A DNA stretch of 46,855 nt, taken from NCBI RefSeq assembly GCF_000003605.2, contig NW_003135336.1, positions 345,248 to 392,102 of the forward strand, in the 5' to 3' direction. Within the stretch, counting starts at the first letter, position 1; each line of letters begins with the position of its first letter. The notes under the pieces are model-generated. The model made no database searches. It was given only the letters and a program-made list of their open reading frames with translations, and had not been told where the DNA came from. The DNA is from Saccoglossus kowalevskii (Eukaryota > Hemichordata > Enteropneusta > Harrimaniidae). The position numbers were made by a program, and so were the translations under genes. Positions 34,851-44,929 of the stretch are shown piece by piece.

Positions 34851-37800
34851 GTGTGATTATTGGTTGAAGGCGCGCCTTTAAAATGATTTTATTGTATAGG
34901 ATATACATTAGTTACGACGTTATTGGTGTGGGCGATATATATCATAAACCTTCAGACACCGACAAAGCAAGCATGATTGCATGTGACAATTATGATTGAA
35001 TATTCATTATGAGCTAGACGACTAAAAACTTACAATATATAATTCTATTTGGAATGCAGTCATGCATGTAAAATAATATCCTTGTCTACAGGGTTGCCAT
35101 TAAATAGCACGCTGCGACCGACAATTCGTTTTAATAGACTAAACTATGATGACAGTTACTAAGGCAGGGAATTGGGATTTTCCCGAAGGGGCTTTTAGCG
35201 TTTTAATCATCTTACTGCGTTATTGCATTAGGAGAAAAATGCGATTGTTTTATAAAATGTATAGCCGAACAATAGCTCCTATGGTTAAATTTGAAATTTA
35301 AAGAAAGAAGGTGAAGATAAGAATGAATATATCTTTGTTGATGCTACATATTTCATTTGACCTTTCACCCTCTTTCATTCAAGATCGGAAACACTATTAA
35401 GAGCTATTTCGAATTAAACTTATTTACCTTTTTATATCCAGGCATTTTTTGCTTCAAATGAAATCTTTTAACAACACGATATAACAATGAAAAAAAGTAC
35501 AACGGTATTTTGCTTTTAAAATTGCATTACACATCTGTGGTTCCTACCCACATTTGTATATATTATTAAAATCCTAGCTTTCGCTACAAACTCTAGTAAT
35601 TATAAACCACTAGATAAACAAACTCCTTGTAAGTGAAATCAAGAATGAATGATAACCATCGAGCTTTTGTATGGAATATACCATGTTGATATAAAGACAG
35701 ATTACTAATAGGTAAAATTAATCTTTTTTTTTAAGTTTCACGTCTGACATTTTGAACCGAGTTGTATCGTTTTAAATAAAATTGCCATGTTCTTGTTTAC
35801 TTAATCATCAGAACAGTTTACATTTTGTTAATACTCCAAGTATGAAAAACAGACAAACAAGAGTTGGATTTATGTCTTGTCATAGTAAACAGAATTGTAA
35901 TCGATATCAATTTTCTCAAAAACAAAATTATACTTTTCATCGTTTATGTATAAACTTGCAAATCATTCAAATATTTTACCAAGAGCATATTTGCATTTTT
36001 ATTCTCGTATTTCGAGTGGTTTGTTTAGTAAATTCGAATGTGCCTATGGAAATATATAAGCATCTATACCTGAAAAAGTTTACATTATCAACAGCAAAGA
36101 ACTATGTAACAACAATACGTATGTCATTCAAAAGTTAATCTTTGACGTATGTTATGCTTTTGTTCGCGATGACACCGTACCGTCATAAACATACGAATAT
36201 ACTCTCTCCTGTATACTGTACACACACACTATATAGATTGTGTGCATTTACCATTGCATCGATCTAGGTTTAATAAAACAATTATGGATACAAGCCCACC
36301 AACAACATAAATATTTCTCGCCCATAAATTCACAAACGAGCAATGTTGTACAATATTACCTTCTATTCACAAGAGTTTTAATAATGGAAAATCTGATGAT
36401 AATATATATAGAGAGATTACATTGGGTAAGGCTTAACTCATATTAGCTTGTCGTTTTAGTTAAATAAGATGGATAGTCATTAGTATTACCATGGGTTATG
36501 AAAGAGTCGACCTTTTCATCATGTTTGCAATTGTTGTTTCCATTTTGCTATTATGCTACGGCAGTGATAAGATGGTTATTTACTGATTTTGTAGAATGCT
36601 ATATTTGACATATAATCTGCAATCACCTTTCATGGAAGCTCACCACACATCATGGTAGGATTATTTATGATAATCCATTGTTCGGTTGGGGAAAATAAAA
36701 AAAAGGGTTCATATAAACTGGGTCAGACACTAATTTTTCATTTTTTTTTCAAATGAAACCCCTGTTCAGATGATCATTAAACGCGAATTACAATAATTAT
36801 AAACACATACTATATAGACACGAGTCTTACGTAATTATTTAAGTGTAAGGACGTTGTACTTATGTTCTAACCATACACGCTAAGCACGATAAAACAGAAC
36901 ACATGCAATAGAAATATATATTTTATCTTACTATGAAATAAACATAATTATAAAATGGTGCCAAACACTTTCCAATATCTATCAATATTATAACAGTCTT
37001 GGGTTTCATATCCTGATCATGACAGGTGAAATAAGATTATATTTCTATAATAGCATTCACCACGAGGGAGATGAAATGATTACAAAACAACTGACAAATA
37101 AGATGAGACACTTCATAACATTAATTAATAGATGCATCGTAATCGGTGTGGGATACTTGATGAGAAGAGTAGACTTTTCACAACAACAGAATCAAATGCC
37201 CAAAGTATAAATTACTAAAGATGAGTATTAGGAATAGATTGAACAATTTAACGACATCCACCAAAACGAGAAGTAATGAATATATTATGTAAGACATTCG
37301 ATTCTTTAATGATGCCGCTGTCGACTTCCTACACTTGCTGAAATGTTTTTATAAATATTATATATACAAATATATATATTAATAAAACATGATATCTTGC
37401 GACTGAATATTATTTATGAATAATACACAATATTGGATATTTACCAGATACTTCATTAAACGGGATGAAATAAATTGAGTGAAATGCTCGAGGCCTCTTA
37501 AAGTTTGACCCCTTAATATGTTAAACCATCATTCAAAGATTGACAAATGGCAAAGTAAGCGCGTATGTAGCTATTTAGGTTATGTTATTAAGGAAGCAAT
37601 CTGTGTTTAGACACTCTCTACAATTACTAAGCATGCTAGTACGACAGCATATACATCATCTGAAAGCGTAGGTGAATAAGTGCATATGTCGTACCAATGT
37701 TTGTTTAAGGAGAGAAAAAAAATCACTGCCTCTCAGAATGAAAATCACTTCCAGATAGTTTGTGCTGATACGGCTTTTGATGAATATATATTACTTTGTT

Positions 37801-40800
37801 ATATAAGTCTTTATTGACCAATTGTGTTTTGTTCGGAAGAGTGGATGATTAATGTTGGTCTTATGCAAGAGCAGAGGATGTTAACCTCCATGCAGGTTAT
37901 GTGGGTGGGCGCTGCTTTCCCCATTACAAATATTGTTACTGCAGTGTAGAAATGTGCATGCATAACTAGTAGTTGGTTATGTTTAGTAATAAACTCTGTG
38001 GTCCTATGATTCGTTGACCATGCAGCACACTACAGCCATTGACCGTGTAGCACACTACAGCCATTGATTGTGCAGCACACTACCGCCATTGGCCGCACAG
38101 CGACAACTACGTACGACGTATGGGTCATGTTTATCATATTCTAATAACACACTGCATCACCAGTAGGAATGTTGCCTGGGGGGGGGGGGGCAATGACAAC
38201 TCACACTGGCTCACACATGGCCTGACACGGTAAAGAAATGTTTAAAGCAATTTTCTAACTTGAAGCACTTATAAACTTTGTCCGTAAAACGATTCAATCC
38301 CTAAACGTACAGAATCTAGTAATAATCAGGATTAGTGTAAAATGCATGCACGTGATGAATGGCAATACATTTAAAAAAACTAGATACCAACATATTTGGT
38401 GTATTGCTTCTGTATACCGCTTTTGTTCTGCAATACGGGATGTTGTCTTTAAAACATTTGTCTGTGAAATTGTCCGGGATTCGGCCACATTTACCTGCAA
38501 ATGTGGGAATGTTGTATTGAATGGAAACGTGAAAATATAATAAAGTTAAACTGTTTAAAATAAGTTTGTTTGGCAATTTAAACAAGCTGTCTCGTAAAAG
38601 GAAATTGTCTAGTTAGAAAGAAACTAGATATTCAGTTTACAAATCACGTCTCACGTTTGTGAACACAGATAGATGACCACAAATCAGCAGATAGGCATCT
38701 TTAAGCAGTAAGGTAATTCAGCAACTAAGCATGATCTAGTGTCTCTTGTCTTTCGCTCCACAGCTTAACAGCTTATACAGTGCATTACGCTGCATAGTGC
38801 CAAGTTATCGTCTCTACTCAAACTAGTATTTTACACCAGCATATACATATCGTTCACAATGGTCAGTTGAGTATCGCGAACTAGAGATATTTTACGCACG
38901 AGATTCTTAGGTAGAAATATATGTGATCAAACCAAGACGATGTGAACATTTCTCACGTACATTACATGTAATATACAATAAATATGCAGTTTATAGTAAG
39001 AAAAGAGTTCAAATCGAGACAAATTTACTTGTGAAACAAATGAGATGCAAGTGTTGATTCGTCATCTCTTTACATTTAGCCAAACCTACATCGACCTTAA
39101 TTTTACATTGTGAGTAAGGTCACCTGTCAGCTATATTCAGTAGTGCATATAACAGCACAGTACCTAACATTATATTTAATTGTGTGCTATATACCGAGAA
39201 GGCCACTTCGTTTACTAAACCATTAGATTACCAAGAGTACTTTAGCTTAATTTATTTGTTTTTTCCGAAAATGAACGAACGTCGATCGACGTTATTATTC
39301 ACATAATTGGTGAATTAATTCATCATTTGCAAATAAATACTAACACTTTTAGATATGGATAACACTCCCTTATTTGTGAATAATTTGAAACACATTTATT
39401 TTATGACAACAGTTCAAAGAGAAAATCATTTTACACTTATTAAATGATCACATGAACATAATAAATATTTTTATTTTTTTTGCACGTTTTTTCTAAAGTA
39501 TGCTTACTAAAGCATTATTAGCAAAACACAAATATTTAGTTTGCTGTTCTTTTAAAGGCTACAGTACACTCGTCCAACTCGCCCAGGTTAATCAGGCGGG
39601 TGGGCGCTTAGCCGAGCACTCACTCGAGCAAAAGTGTTCGAAAGACACAGAAATGATCATAAAAAATACACATTGTATTGCACGGATGCAATAATTCCCA
39701 AAGGCGTTTTTGGTAACGCAATGCAGAAGTCAATTACCGATGTCGAAGTACTATATGTTGGGATAGATTTCAGTGAAAAAAACCGTAATTAGCAATCTTT
39801 GAAGGGTAAACTGAATATGGAATGAAGTATTTACCGTCTTTTATGGTTCTTGTTCGTTGTCGAAGCGTAGTTTTCCCTTGGTTACCTTGGTATACGCACT
39901 CACAACATACTCATGACAGTTGATATGCACGCTATATTATACGAAGTCAAAAAATGATCAAACACCAGATTTTAAGATATGATAGTTAAATTTGGGACAC
40001 TATAAAGGGAATATGCGACGTGACCCTGAAAATAGAAATGTACCCAAAGTAGGGGTTGGCGCTTAGTCGGACATGTACGGTAATGAAAATGGTCATGCTG
40101 GGCTGCTGTGACTCAGCCTTGGAGGTGGGCGAGCTGCCCTGGAGTCTATGATAACGTTAGTACAAATGAATGTTTTTCATATATTACCATATATTGTTTG
40201 CAAATAATGTGGTAATTCTATATTGTAGAAATTTCCAAAAACATTGACAAGGATAAATATATGCCTATACCTTTAAAACTTGTTGGAACGTTATATGCGA
40301 ACACTTTGCTGTAACAATCATCTGATTATTTCGATTATACACATTTAGCACATTGTAATGTTAACGTTGTTGTTGTTTGTTTGTTTGTTTTTGTAGTTGT
40401 TGTTACTGTTATCTGTTACATATAAAAATACACGTAACTGGTTCTACTTTTCAGTGATGATACATTCAATACGAAAGAAAAAACAGCTACAAGCTTGCAT
40501 CGTACTGCAGAAACATTAGACCAAGTTTACATGTATGGTAATGTAAATCATACCTATACTGCCTATAGTGAGCCCACCTAAGAGCTCATTAGTTCCCGCA
40601 ATGTACTCATCTATGCATTTTTTAGTTTTTATTCTGTATATATATTTTTTTCATTCTGAAGAAGCGAGTTGATTTTTCATCATATTGTAATGCGTACACA
40701 TGTTCAAGAAGCTGCTTTGTATTCTTGCCATTGTTTGGAATTTCTCTATTCAGATTCTCATCATCCATTTTTTTAGTATTTCATTCAATTACTATAATTT

Positions 40801-42518
40801 AGATACTATACTTTATTGATAGCTCTTTCCCTTTTAACGTTACTGTGGAGATAATCCCGGGAGACAATCACTCATCTAGCATTCACCGGAGACACTGTCG
40901 GTATGAACTATTCATACAACAAGCTTGGACCATGTTGCTGTCCCGAAAGTACGTGTCATAAATGGAGGGTTTTGAAGTCATACATGATCAATGCACGTTA
41001 TGAATACACGCGTTATCAATTAGAAAATAACTTGCACTATGTGTATAAGGCAAATGTCACGTAAATTGTTAAACATCAGTGTGCATCATGAGTCAACAAG
41101 AATGTCATTACTCAAGAATGGCACACAACTGAACATAGTTATATATTTGAACGATATTGAGTACGTGATATCAAACAGAAATACGTATCATAGTCCTAGG
41201 GCGTGTCACGGAGAACCACAAACTCTTTGAAAGAATTCAGTATTGTATATAATGGCATAAATCCAACACACCGTCAAATAAATCCACAGCATATAACAGA
41301 CAATTTATCAAATACTACAGCGAATTGAACTAGTTAGATCGAAGACTATTAGTTATACACCTGCGTAATACGTAACAGTGGCGAACACTTGCATTTATTG
41401 TCAAGAAGTATAAACGCCTGCCATGCAATGAAATTAGCTTTTAGGCATTTTATTTTGTTTATCACCCACCTAAATGACAGTATGTGCATTTAATGACGTA
41501 TAGTGAGTAATATTTATTCGATTTCAGCATTGTTATTGTGGTTCTTTTATGCCACAGGTAGCTCTGTCACATGTAGAACATATTAAATACGTTTGTAAAT
41601 TCAAAAATATGTGTTTATGTTTCAAAGTGGCCATTATCTCTGATTAGGTTCTATAGTTTATGTGAGAATATCAAATAACTCCTAGAAGTGAATTTTCAAA
41701 CCTCACTATCTAAATAGGGGCATGCTTTCTATGTTTTTTTTAAATTATTGAGTAGCCATAATTACGTTGCAAACGCCATGTTAACCCATTGTTACAGGAT
41801 ATTAAAACACATTATCAAAATACTATACAAAGGTTACGTCATGGCTATTTAAAACCATACCTTACTTTTCAATATTTATATACAGTTTTGCAGAACGCTT
41901 GGAAATCAATTTGAGTGTTTGCCTAGTACTCTACTCTTGTGACAGAGCTCCTAATCTTTTAACAATGTAAAGAAAAGACTGTCTAAATATTTTTTAAAAA
42001 GCAAAAACATTTGTAAGACTCGGATTGGCAACAAACCTGACTCCTGAAATTCGTTTCTTTTTTTGTTTAAGTTAGTTTGGTATAACTTTCCCCTCGAGTG
42101 TATCTTTGCCAAATACGATAGACTTTATTATTATGTATGATCACAATATTTACGTGTATGTGGGTAAACCTACCTGATAATGGTTCCTGGATTGTAGAAT
42201 ATAGCCACCCATGTCGATACTTTCAGTTGTCAATTCTGTAAGAAACAATATGCACTCACTGGTTCTTCTGCCATAGCTATACGATAGACATGTATCTACA
42301 TTTTGGCATTGGCCGTCACATTCCATAATGCTGAAAGATCTAGTGCTGCTAATCTGGTACTCGGCACCCAAAACGCCGTGCAGTGGTTGTACGTGTTCCT
42401 CGGTATAAGAACTGGGCCACCACTCCTCTGAACATACTTTCCAGTCTGAGACCACGCTACAGAACGACGTGGCTAATACAGAGAAGCACATCACAGCGAT
42501 GAAGAATGAGTGTTTCAT
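27139..42518 (-). CDS. Gene B: secreted PAN-EGF-TSP1-fibrinogen-domain protein
   Basis: The exons are 42518-42174, 28833-28707, 28469-28275, 28132-27577 and 27262-27139. Their lengths 345, 127, 195, 556 and 124 sum to 1347 nt, or 448 codons and a TAA stop, with phases 0/0-1/1-1/1-2/2 agreeing at each join. It has a signal peptide (residues 1 to about 20), a PAN/apple-like region (about 21-115), EGF (about 121-157), thrombospondin type 1 (158-222) and a fibrinogen-related domain (about 223-448). Such proteins are secreted, and many invertebrate relatives bind carbohydrate or microbes; that role is inferred. The first intron is 13.3 kb. Attribution of exon 1 to this gene rests on strand, phase and domain logic; a transcript would settle it. 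An inactive partial copy lies at 14096-15511. Confidence 0.8.
27577..28132 (-). CDS. Gene B exon 4: fibrinogen-related domain, main part
   Basis: A 556-nt exon, phase 1 to phase 2. It starts ESCADIQNLGATDSGVYGV and holds VYCDLETGTGGWIVLQRRYD (the FReD hallmark), GELWLGNNYISALS, and a late NYCGGWWF. The usual Ca-binding segment is replaced by an acidic stretch, DSDIAIDDDSIDD, without the common DxDND spacing. The donor is AATGG|GTAAAT. Confidence 0.9.
28275..28469 (-). CDS. Gene B exon 3: thrombospondin type 1 domain
   Basis: A 195-nt phase 1-1 exon. WTEWTGWTVC gives the Trp ladder, RERIREC the Arg layer, and six Cys are present. Such domains bind glycans or other proteins extracellularly. 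The pseudogene arm carries a 195-nt open twin at 14096-14290 with only a few residue changes (for instance DGG to DAS). Confidence 0.9.
28707..28833 (-). CDS. Gene B exon 2: EGF-like domain
   Basis: Acceptor ATTTACAG|CGA and donor GATC|GTAAGT, phase 0 to phase 1. It reads CDMNTCQNGGLC and then YTCNCTDGFYGKHC, the C-x4-C-x5-C...C-x-C-x8-C pattern of an EGF module, with one extra Cys in the middle. The phase-0 start is exactly what the PAN exon needs. Confidence 0.85.
32494..32505. promoter_or_regulatory. NRF-1-like palindrome in intron
   Basis: TGCGCATGCGCC followed at once by CCAAT-like GCCAATAA. It fits the NRF-1 consensus (YGCGCAYGCGCR) closely, with one terminal deviation. No promoter is evident nearby, so an enhancer role or chance are both open. 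Confidence 0.3.
32876..33011. repeat. Foldback with about 40-nt arms
   Basis: The left arm 32876-32914 (AATAATAAGGTTATTACGAG... to GTATGCAC) pairs with the right arm 32971-33011 (GTGCATACTTTGAGG... to ATATTATT) with few mismatches. The 56-nt loop holds a second hairpin, GCGTC-GGTC-GACGC. It is probably a small foldback or MITE; a structured RNA or hairpin precursor is possible but unsupported. Confidence 0.7.
34813..34844. repeat. (AT)n microsatellite
   Basis: An uninterrupted run of about 16 AT units within intron 1 of gene B. Confidence 0.95.
38016..38101 (+). repeat. 25-bp tandem repeat, about 3.4 copies
   Basis: Unit GACCATGCAGCACACTACAG + CCATT. Copies lie at 38016-38040, 38041-38065 and 38066-38090 plus a partial one; each differs at one to four positions. 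It is non-coding. Confidence 0.9.
42174..42518 (-). CDS. Gene B exon 1: signal peptide and PAN/apple-like domain
   Basis: It starts MKHSFFIAVMCFSVLATSFC, a clear signal peptide, and has 115 codons ending in phase 0 at CAG|GTAGGT. The Cys-rich part (MECDGQCQNVDTCLSYSYG, then SECILF) resembles PAN/apple domains, in which a helix faces a small sheet and Cys bridge them. The exon must be spliced to something, since no stop precedes the strong donor. Confidence 0.8.
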
Positions 42519-42632
42519 GTTCAGACGATGTACGAATTACGAAAGCTAGGGATGTCTAGTATTTGTTGCGATATATCAACGACCACTACGGGACGTCCAT
42601 AGTAGTATCCTTTTGTTCGTTCGAGTGTCGAA

Positions 42633-42644
42633 CGCGCATGCGCA
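42633..42644. promoter_or_regulatory. NRF-1-like site upstream of gene B
   Basis: CGCGCATGCGCA, a full NRF-1 consensus palindrome, lies about 115 bp before the ATG of gene B in an otherwise AT-rich flank. Its position suits a proximal promoter element. Motif evidence only. Confidence 0.4.
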
Positions 42645-43545
42645 ACATACTGGGTCTTAAACGCACTTATTGATTCCAAGCAATCGCAAAATAAGGTTGA
42701 ATATATGCACGTTAATAAAGTGTGTTTGCCTAAAAATCTACGTCAACTGAATATTAACGACAGCTATATAAATGTTGACTTAAATTCCACTTCCATTAAA
42801 AGCTTGACGAACGATACAAGACTAGTTTTATGAGATTGCCGTAGCAGGAAAACCATCGAGGCCATATATCAAACCTCGTCATGTAATTCAAACCTTTTGT
42901 TACCTCGTATTGTGATATGAATGGAAATAAAATGGTTCATGCAATTTTATGATGGCACGTTGAATAAGGAATCCTGCGAATCACAAGAGAGAAACCCAAT
43001 ATAATGGAACTACGATTGATGTCGCGAATATAATTACAGAGTAGGTACGCTGTTGACTCGAGATTTGTTTGTGGGAGTAATACTGAATGGGGTAATATGA
43101 ATAATACATAGTGTTTTCCCGTGTACGTGTCGTTCTTCTCACTGGGTGATGACTCATAGCTAACACACTAGGTTACACTTACAATGATGCAAGTAATGTT
43201 AGATGTACAGTTAGTGAACGCATGTGATTTAATCACAGCCGTATAAATATGTCCAACTTAGAACAGAAGTAGATGTGAATGACCTTAAAGATATAATGGA
43301 CGCGTTATATAATGAAATTTGTAAAACTGGTCAATATTTATAACCCGGTGTTCAAATTTTATACAAGAATTAAACTGCTCATGTCATTCACACCAAATGC
43401 CAGAATTAACCCAAAAAGGAGTATGTTTATTTTCGCAGAATTCATTACATATTTTGTTTATGATCGTCTGAAAATAGCAGGTGTGTGGAGATACCATTGA
43501 CATATTTAAGATAAATCTTCTGTATAATGGTTAACCATCGTCCGA

Positions 43546-43672
43546 ATCGCACGGTCCCGTGTCTTCGACCTATAGGCCTCTACACGATACCGTGCGGGAT
43601 CGCATAGGCTAATTGCGTATCTTTAGCAGTGAGATCTGATTGGGCGCGTCTCGAAACAAGACGCCTAATCAG
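43546..43672. repeat. Two adjacent imperfect hairpins
   Basis: Hairpin one: ATCGCACGGTCCCGTGT (43546-43562) pairs with ACACGATACCGTGCGGGAT (43582-43600). Hairpin two: CTGATTGGGCGCGTCT (43636-43651) pairs with AGACGCCTAATCAG (43659-43672). The second abuts the helicase fragment. They may be ends of a decayed DNA element. Confidence 0.55.
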
Positions 43673-43677
43673 CTTGG

Positions 43678-43890
43678 ACGTACCAAATTGTAAAACAAAA
43701 TTCCACTTCCTGTTTTTGTCGCTATGAAGACATCCTTTCCACACAAAACTGCGCCGCTTGCCTGTACCTGGTGAGGTTTGAGGGCACCAACACCGAAAAC
43801 TTTCGCAATTTTATCATCACAAATATCACGATTCGTGGGTGCGCCATTTTGTTTAAAATAAAACGCCAAAAGAGGGATTTTAACACGCAA
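43678..43890 (-). pseudogene. RecQ-like helicase N-terminal fragment
   Basis: The minus strand reads IAKVFGVGALKPHQVQASGA, then LCGKDVFIATKTGSG. This matches the start of a RecQ-type helicase core: the F-G...L-K-P-x-Q Q-motif and the GKDVF...TGSGKS Walker A. The Lys-Ser of Walker A is replaced (GSGILFY), and no motif II or later follows. It is a fragment of a helicase gene or of a transposon carrying one. A first exon of a gene continuing elsewhere is less likely because Walker A is broken. Confidence 0.5.
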
Positions 43891-44749
43891 ACTGATTGAA
43901 CAATGATTAGTCACAACTGACTGGGAGCGCTGTTAGAATACGCATATTTGATGGTCGTTCTGCCAAGGTATGTTTAGAGGCTTGGCCGAATAAACTTAGA
44001 CCTTGGCTGGCGAAGATGATGGTTAACCGGCTATCGGATTTCTTGTGTAAACCTTCGCAAACTGTTAATGTGAAACTATAAAAATGATATAATAAATTAC
44101 GAGTGATGTACAAAACAAAAAACAATAAAAGATTAAATAAATACCATAAACTTTATAAAATATCTGAGCAATAACGCTGAGAGTTTATAAAATGGTAAAT
44201 TACTAATGATTTACTAATAAATATTGTTTAGTAAGTCGAGGCACTGAGAGATAAAATAATTTTTAAGGTAGTTTAGTTTAAAAAGGTGAACAAAGATGAA
44301 ATATGCGTGTTGCATCATGAACATTTGGATATAATGGTAGGGGAATAAAAACAAAATTATTAAGATAGGTATGAAAAAACGGCCTCAGGAAGCTTTTTCC
44401 GAGACTCAAGTGTTGTTAGATTAAAATAATTCCATACGCAGCGTAATCGGATGCTGCCTATGACATGTAAGTATGGAAGCATAGACATTTGATAGATTTG
44501 CTTTGAACCCGTTCGATCTTCTTGATCAGATAGATCAGATATATCACTTTCATATGTAATGAAATCGCCAAGTGTGTTAAGAATTATAACTGTATAGCAA
44601 GTGTGTATACCTGTATATTCAGATATTAATGACGTCAGGGCTAAGATATAATTGTATTAGGACCTGAATGATAAGGTTCGTAAGGTTATCCTTCTCATCG
44701 TCCCGACCTGACTTGTTGTGAAGTGAATCTTGAGTACCATTATAGGTAA

Positions 44750-44929
44750 TTTAAAGGTCGGCGGTCGCTGCGCATGTGCAACATTTGTGTTGATAAACAT
44801 TAATTCTCACACAATACAATGCGCTCTTCTTGACCTTGGCGCGACGTGCACTAATTACCGTCGATTACTCCTGCAATGCCTATCAATCACCAAAGAAATC
44901 ATCTACTTAAGGCTTGGCAACGTCTCAGT
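44750..44929 (+). repeat. Dispersed repeat, copy 2
   Basis: Second copy of the repeat at 1853-2059, same orientation, with a shorter middle. It starts near TTTAAAGG and ends at CAACGTCTCAGT in both. Two copies 43 kb apart suggest a family spread through the genome. Confidence 0.6.

Larger units (their letters stand above)
28834..42173 (-). other. Gene B intron 1 (about 13.3 kb)
   Basis: A long intron, partly inside the right arm (to about 31460). It holds a foldback at 32876-33011, an (AT)n run at 34813-34844, a 25-bp tandem repeat at 38016-38101 and a 13-G run at 38178-38190. Open frames at 34259-34570 (-), 35782-36138 (+) and others show no recognised domain or splice context. I see no other gene within it. 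Confidence 0.55.

Noticed and set aside
35782-36138. 118-codon plus-strand frame
   Set aside because: No domain, no neighbours, no splice context; probably chance.
38016-38101. CRISPR-like array
   Set aside because: Units are directly adjacent with no unique spacers, and the genome is eukaryotic; an ordinary minisatellite.
38316-38500. Possible extra exon of gene B (minus strand) after a good TTTGCAG acceptor, with a Cys-rich frame starting GKCGRIPDNF
   Set aside because: The phase-0 frame needed after the PAN exon is not the Cys-rich one, and there is no good donor (CTA|GTTTTT). The gene closes perfectly without it.
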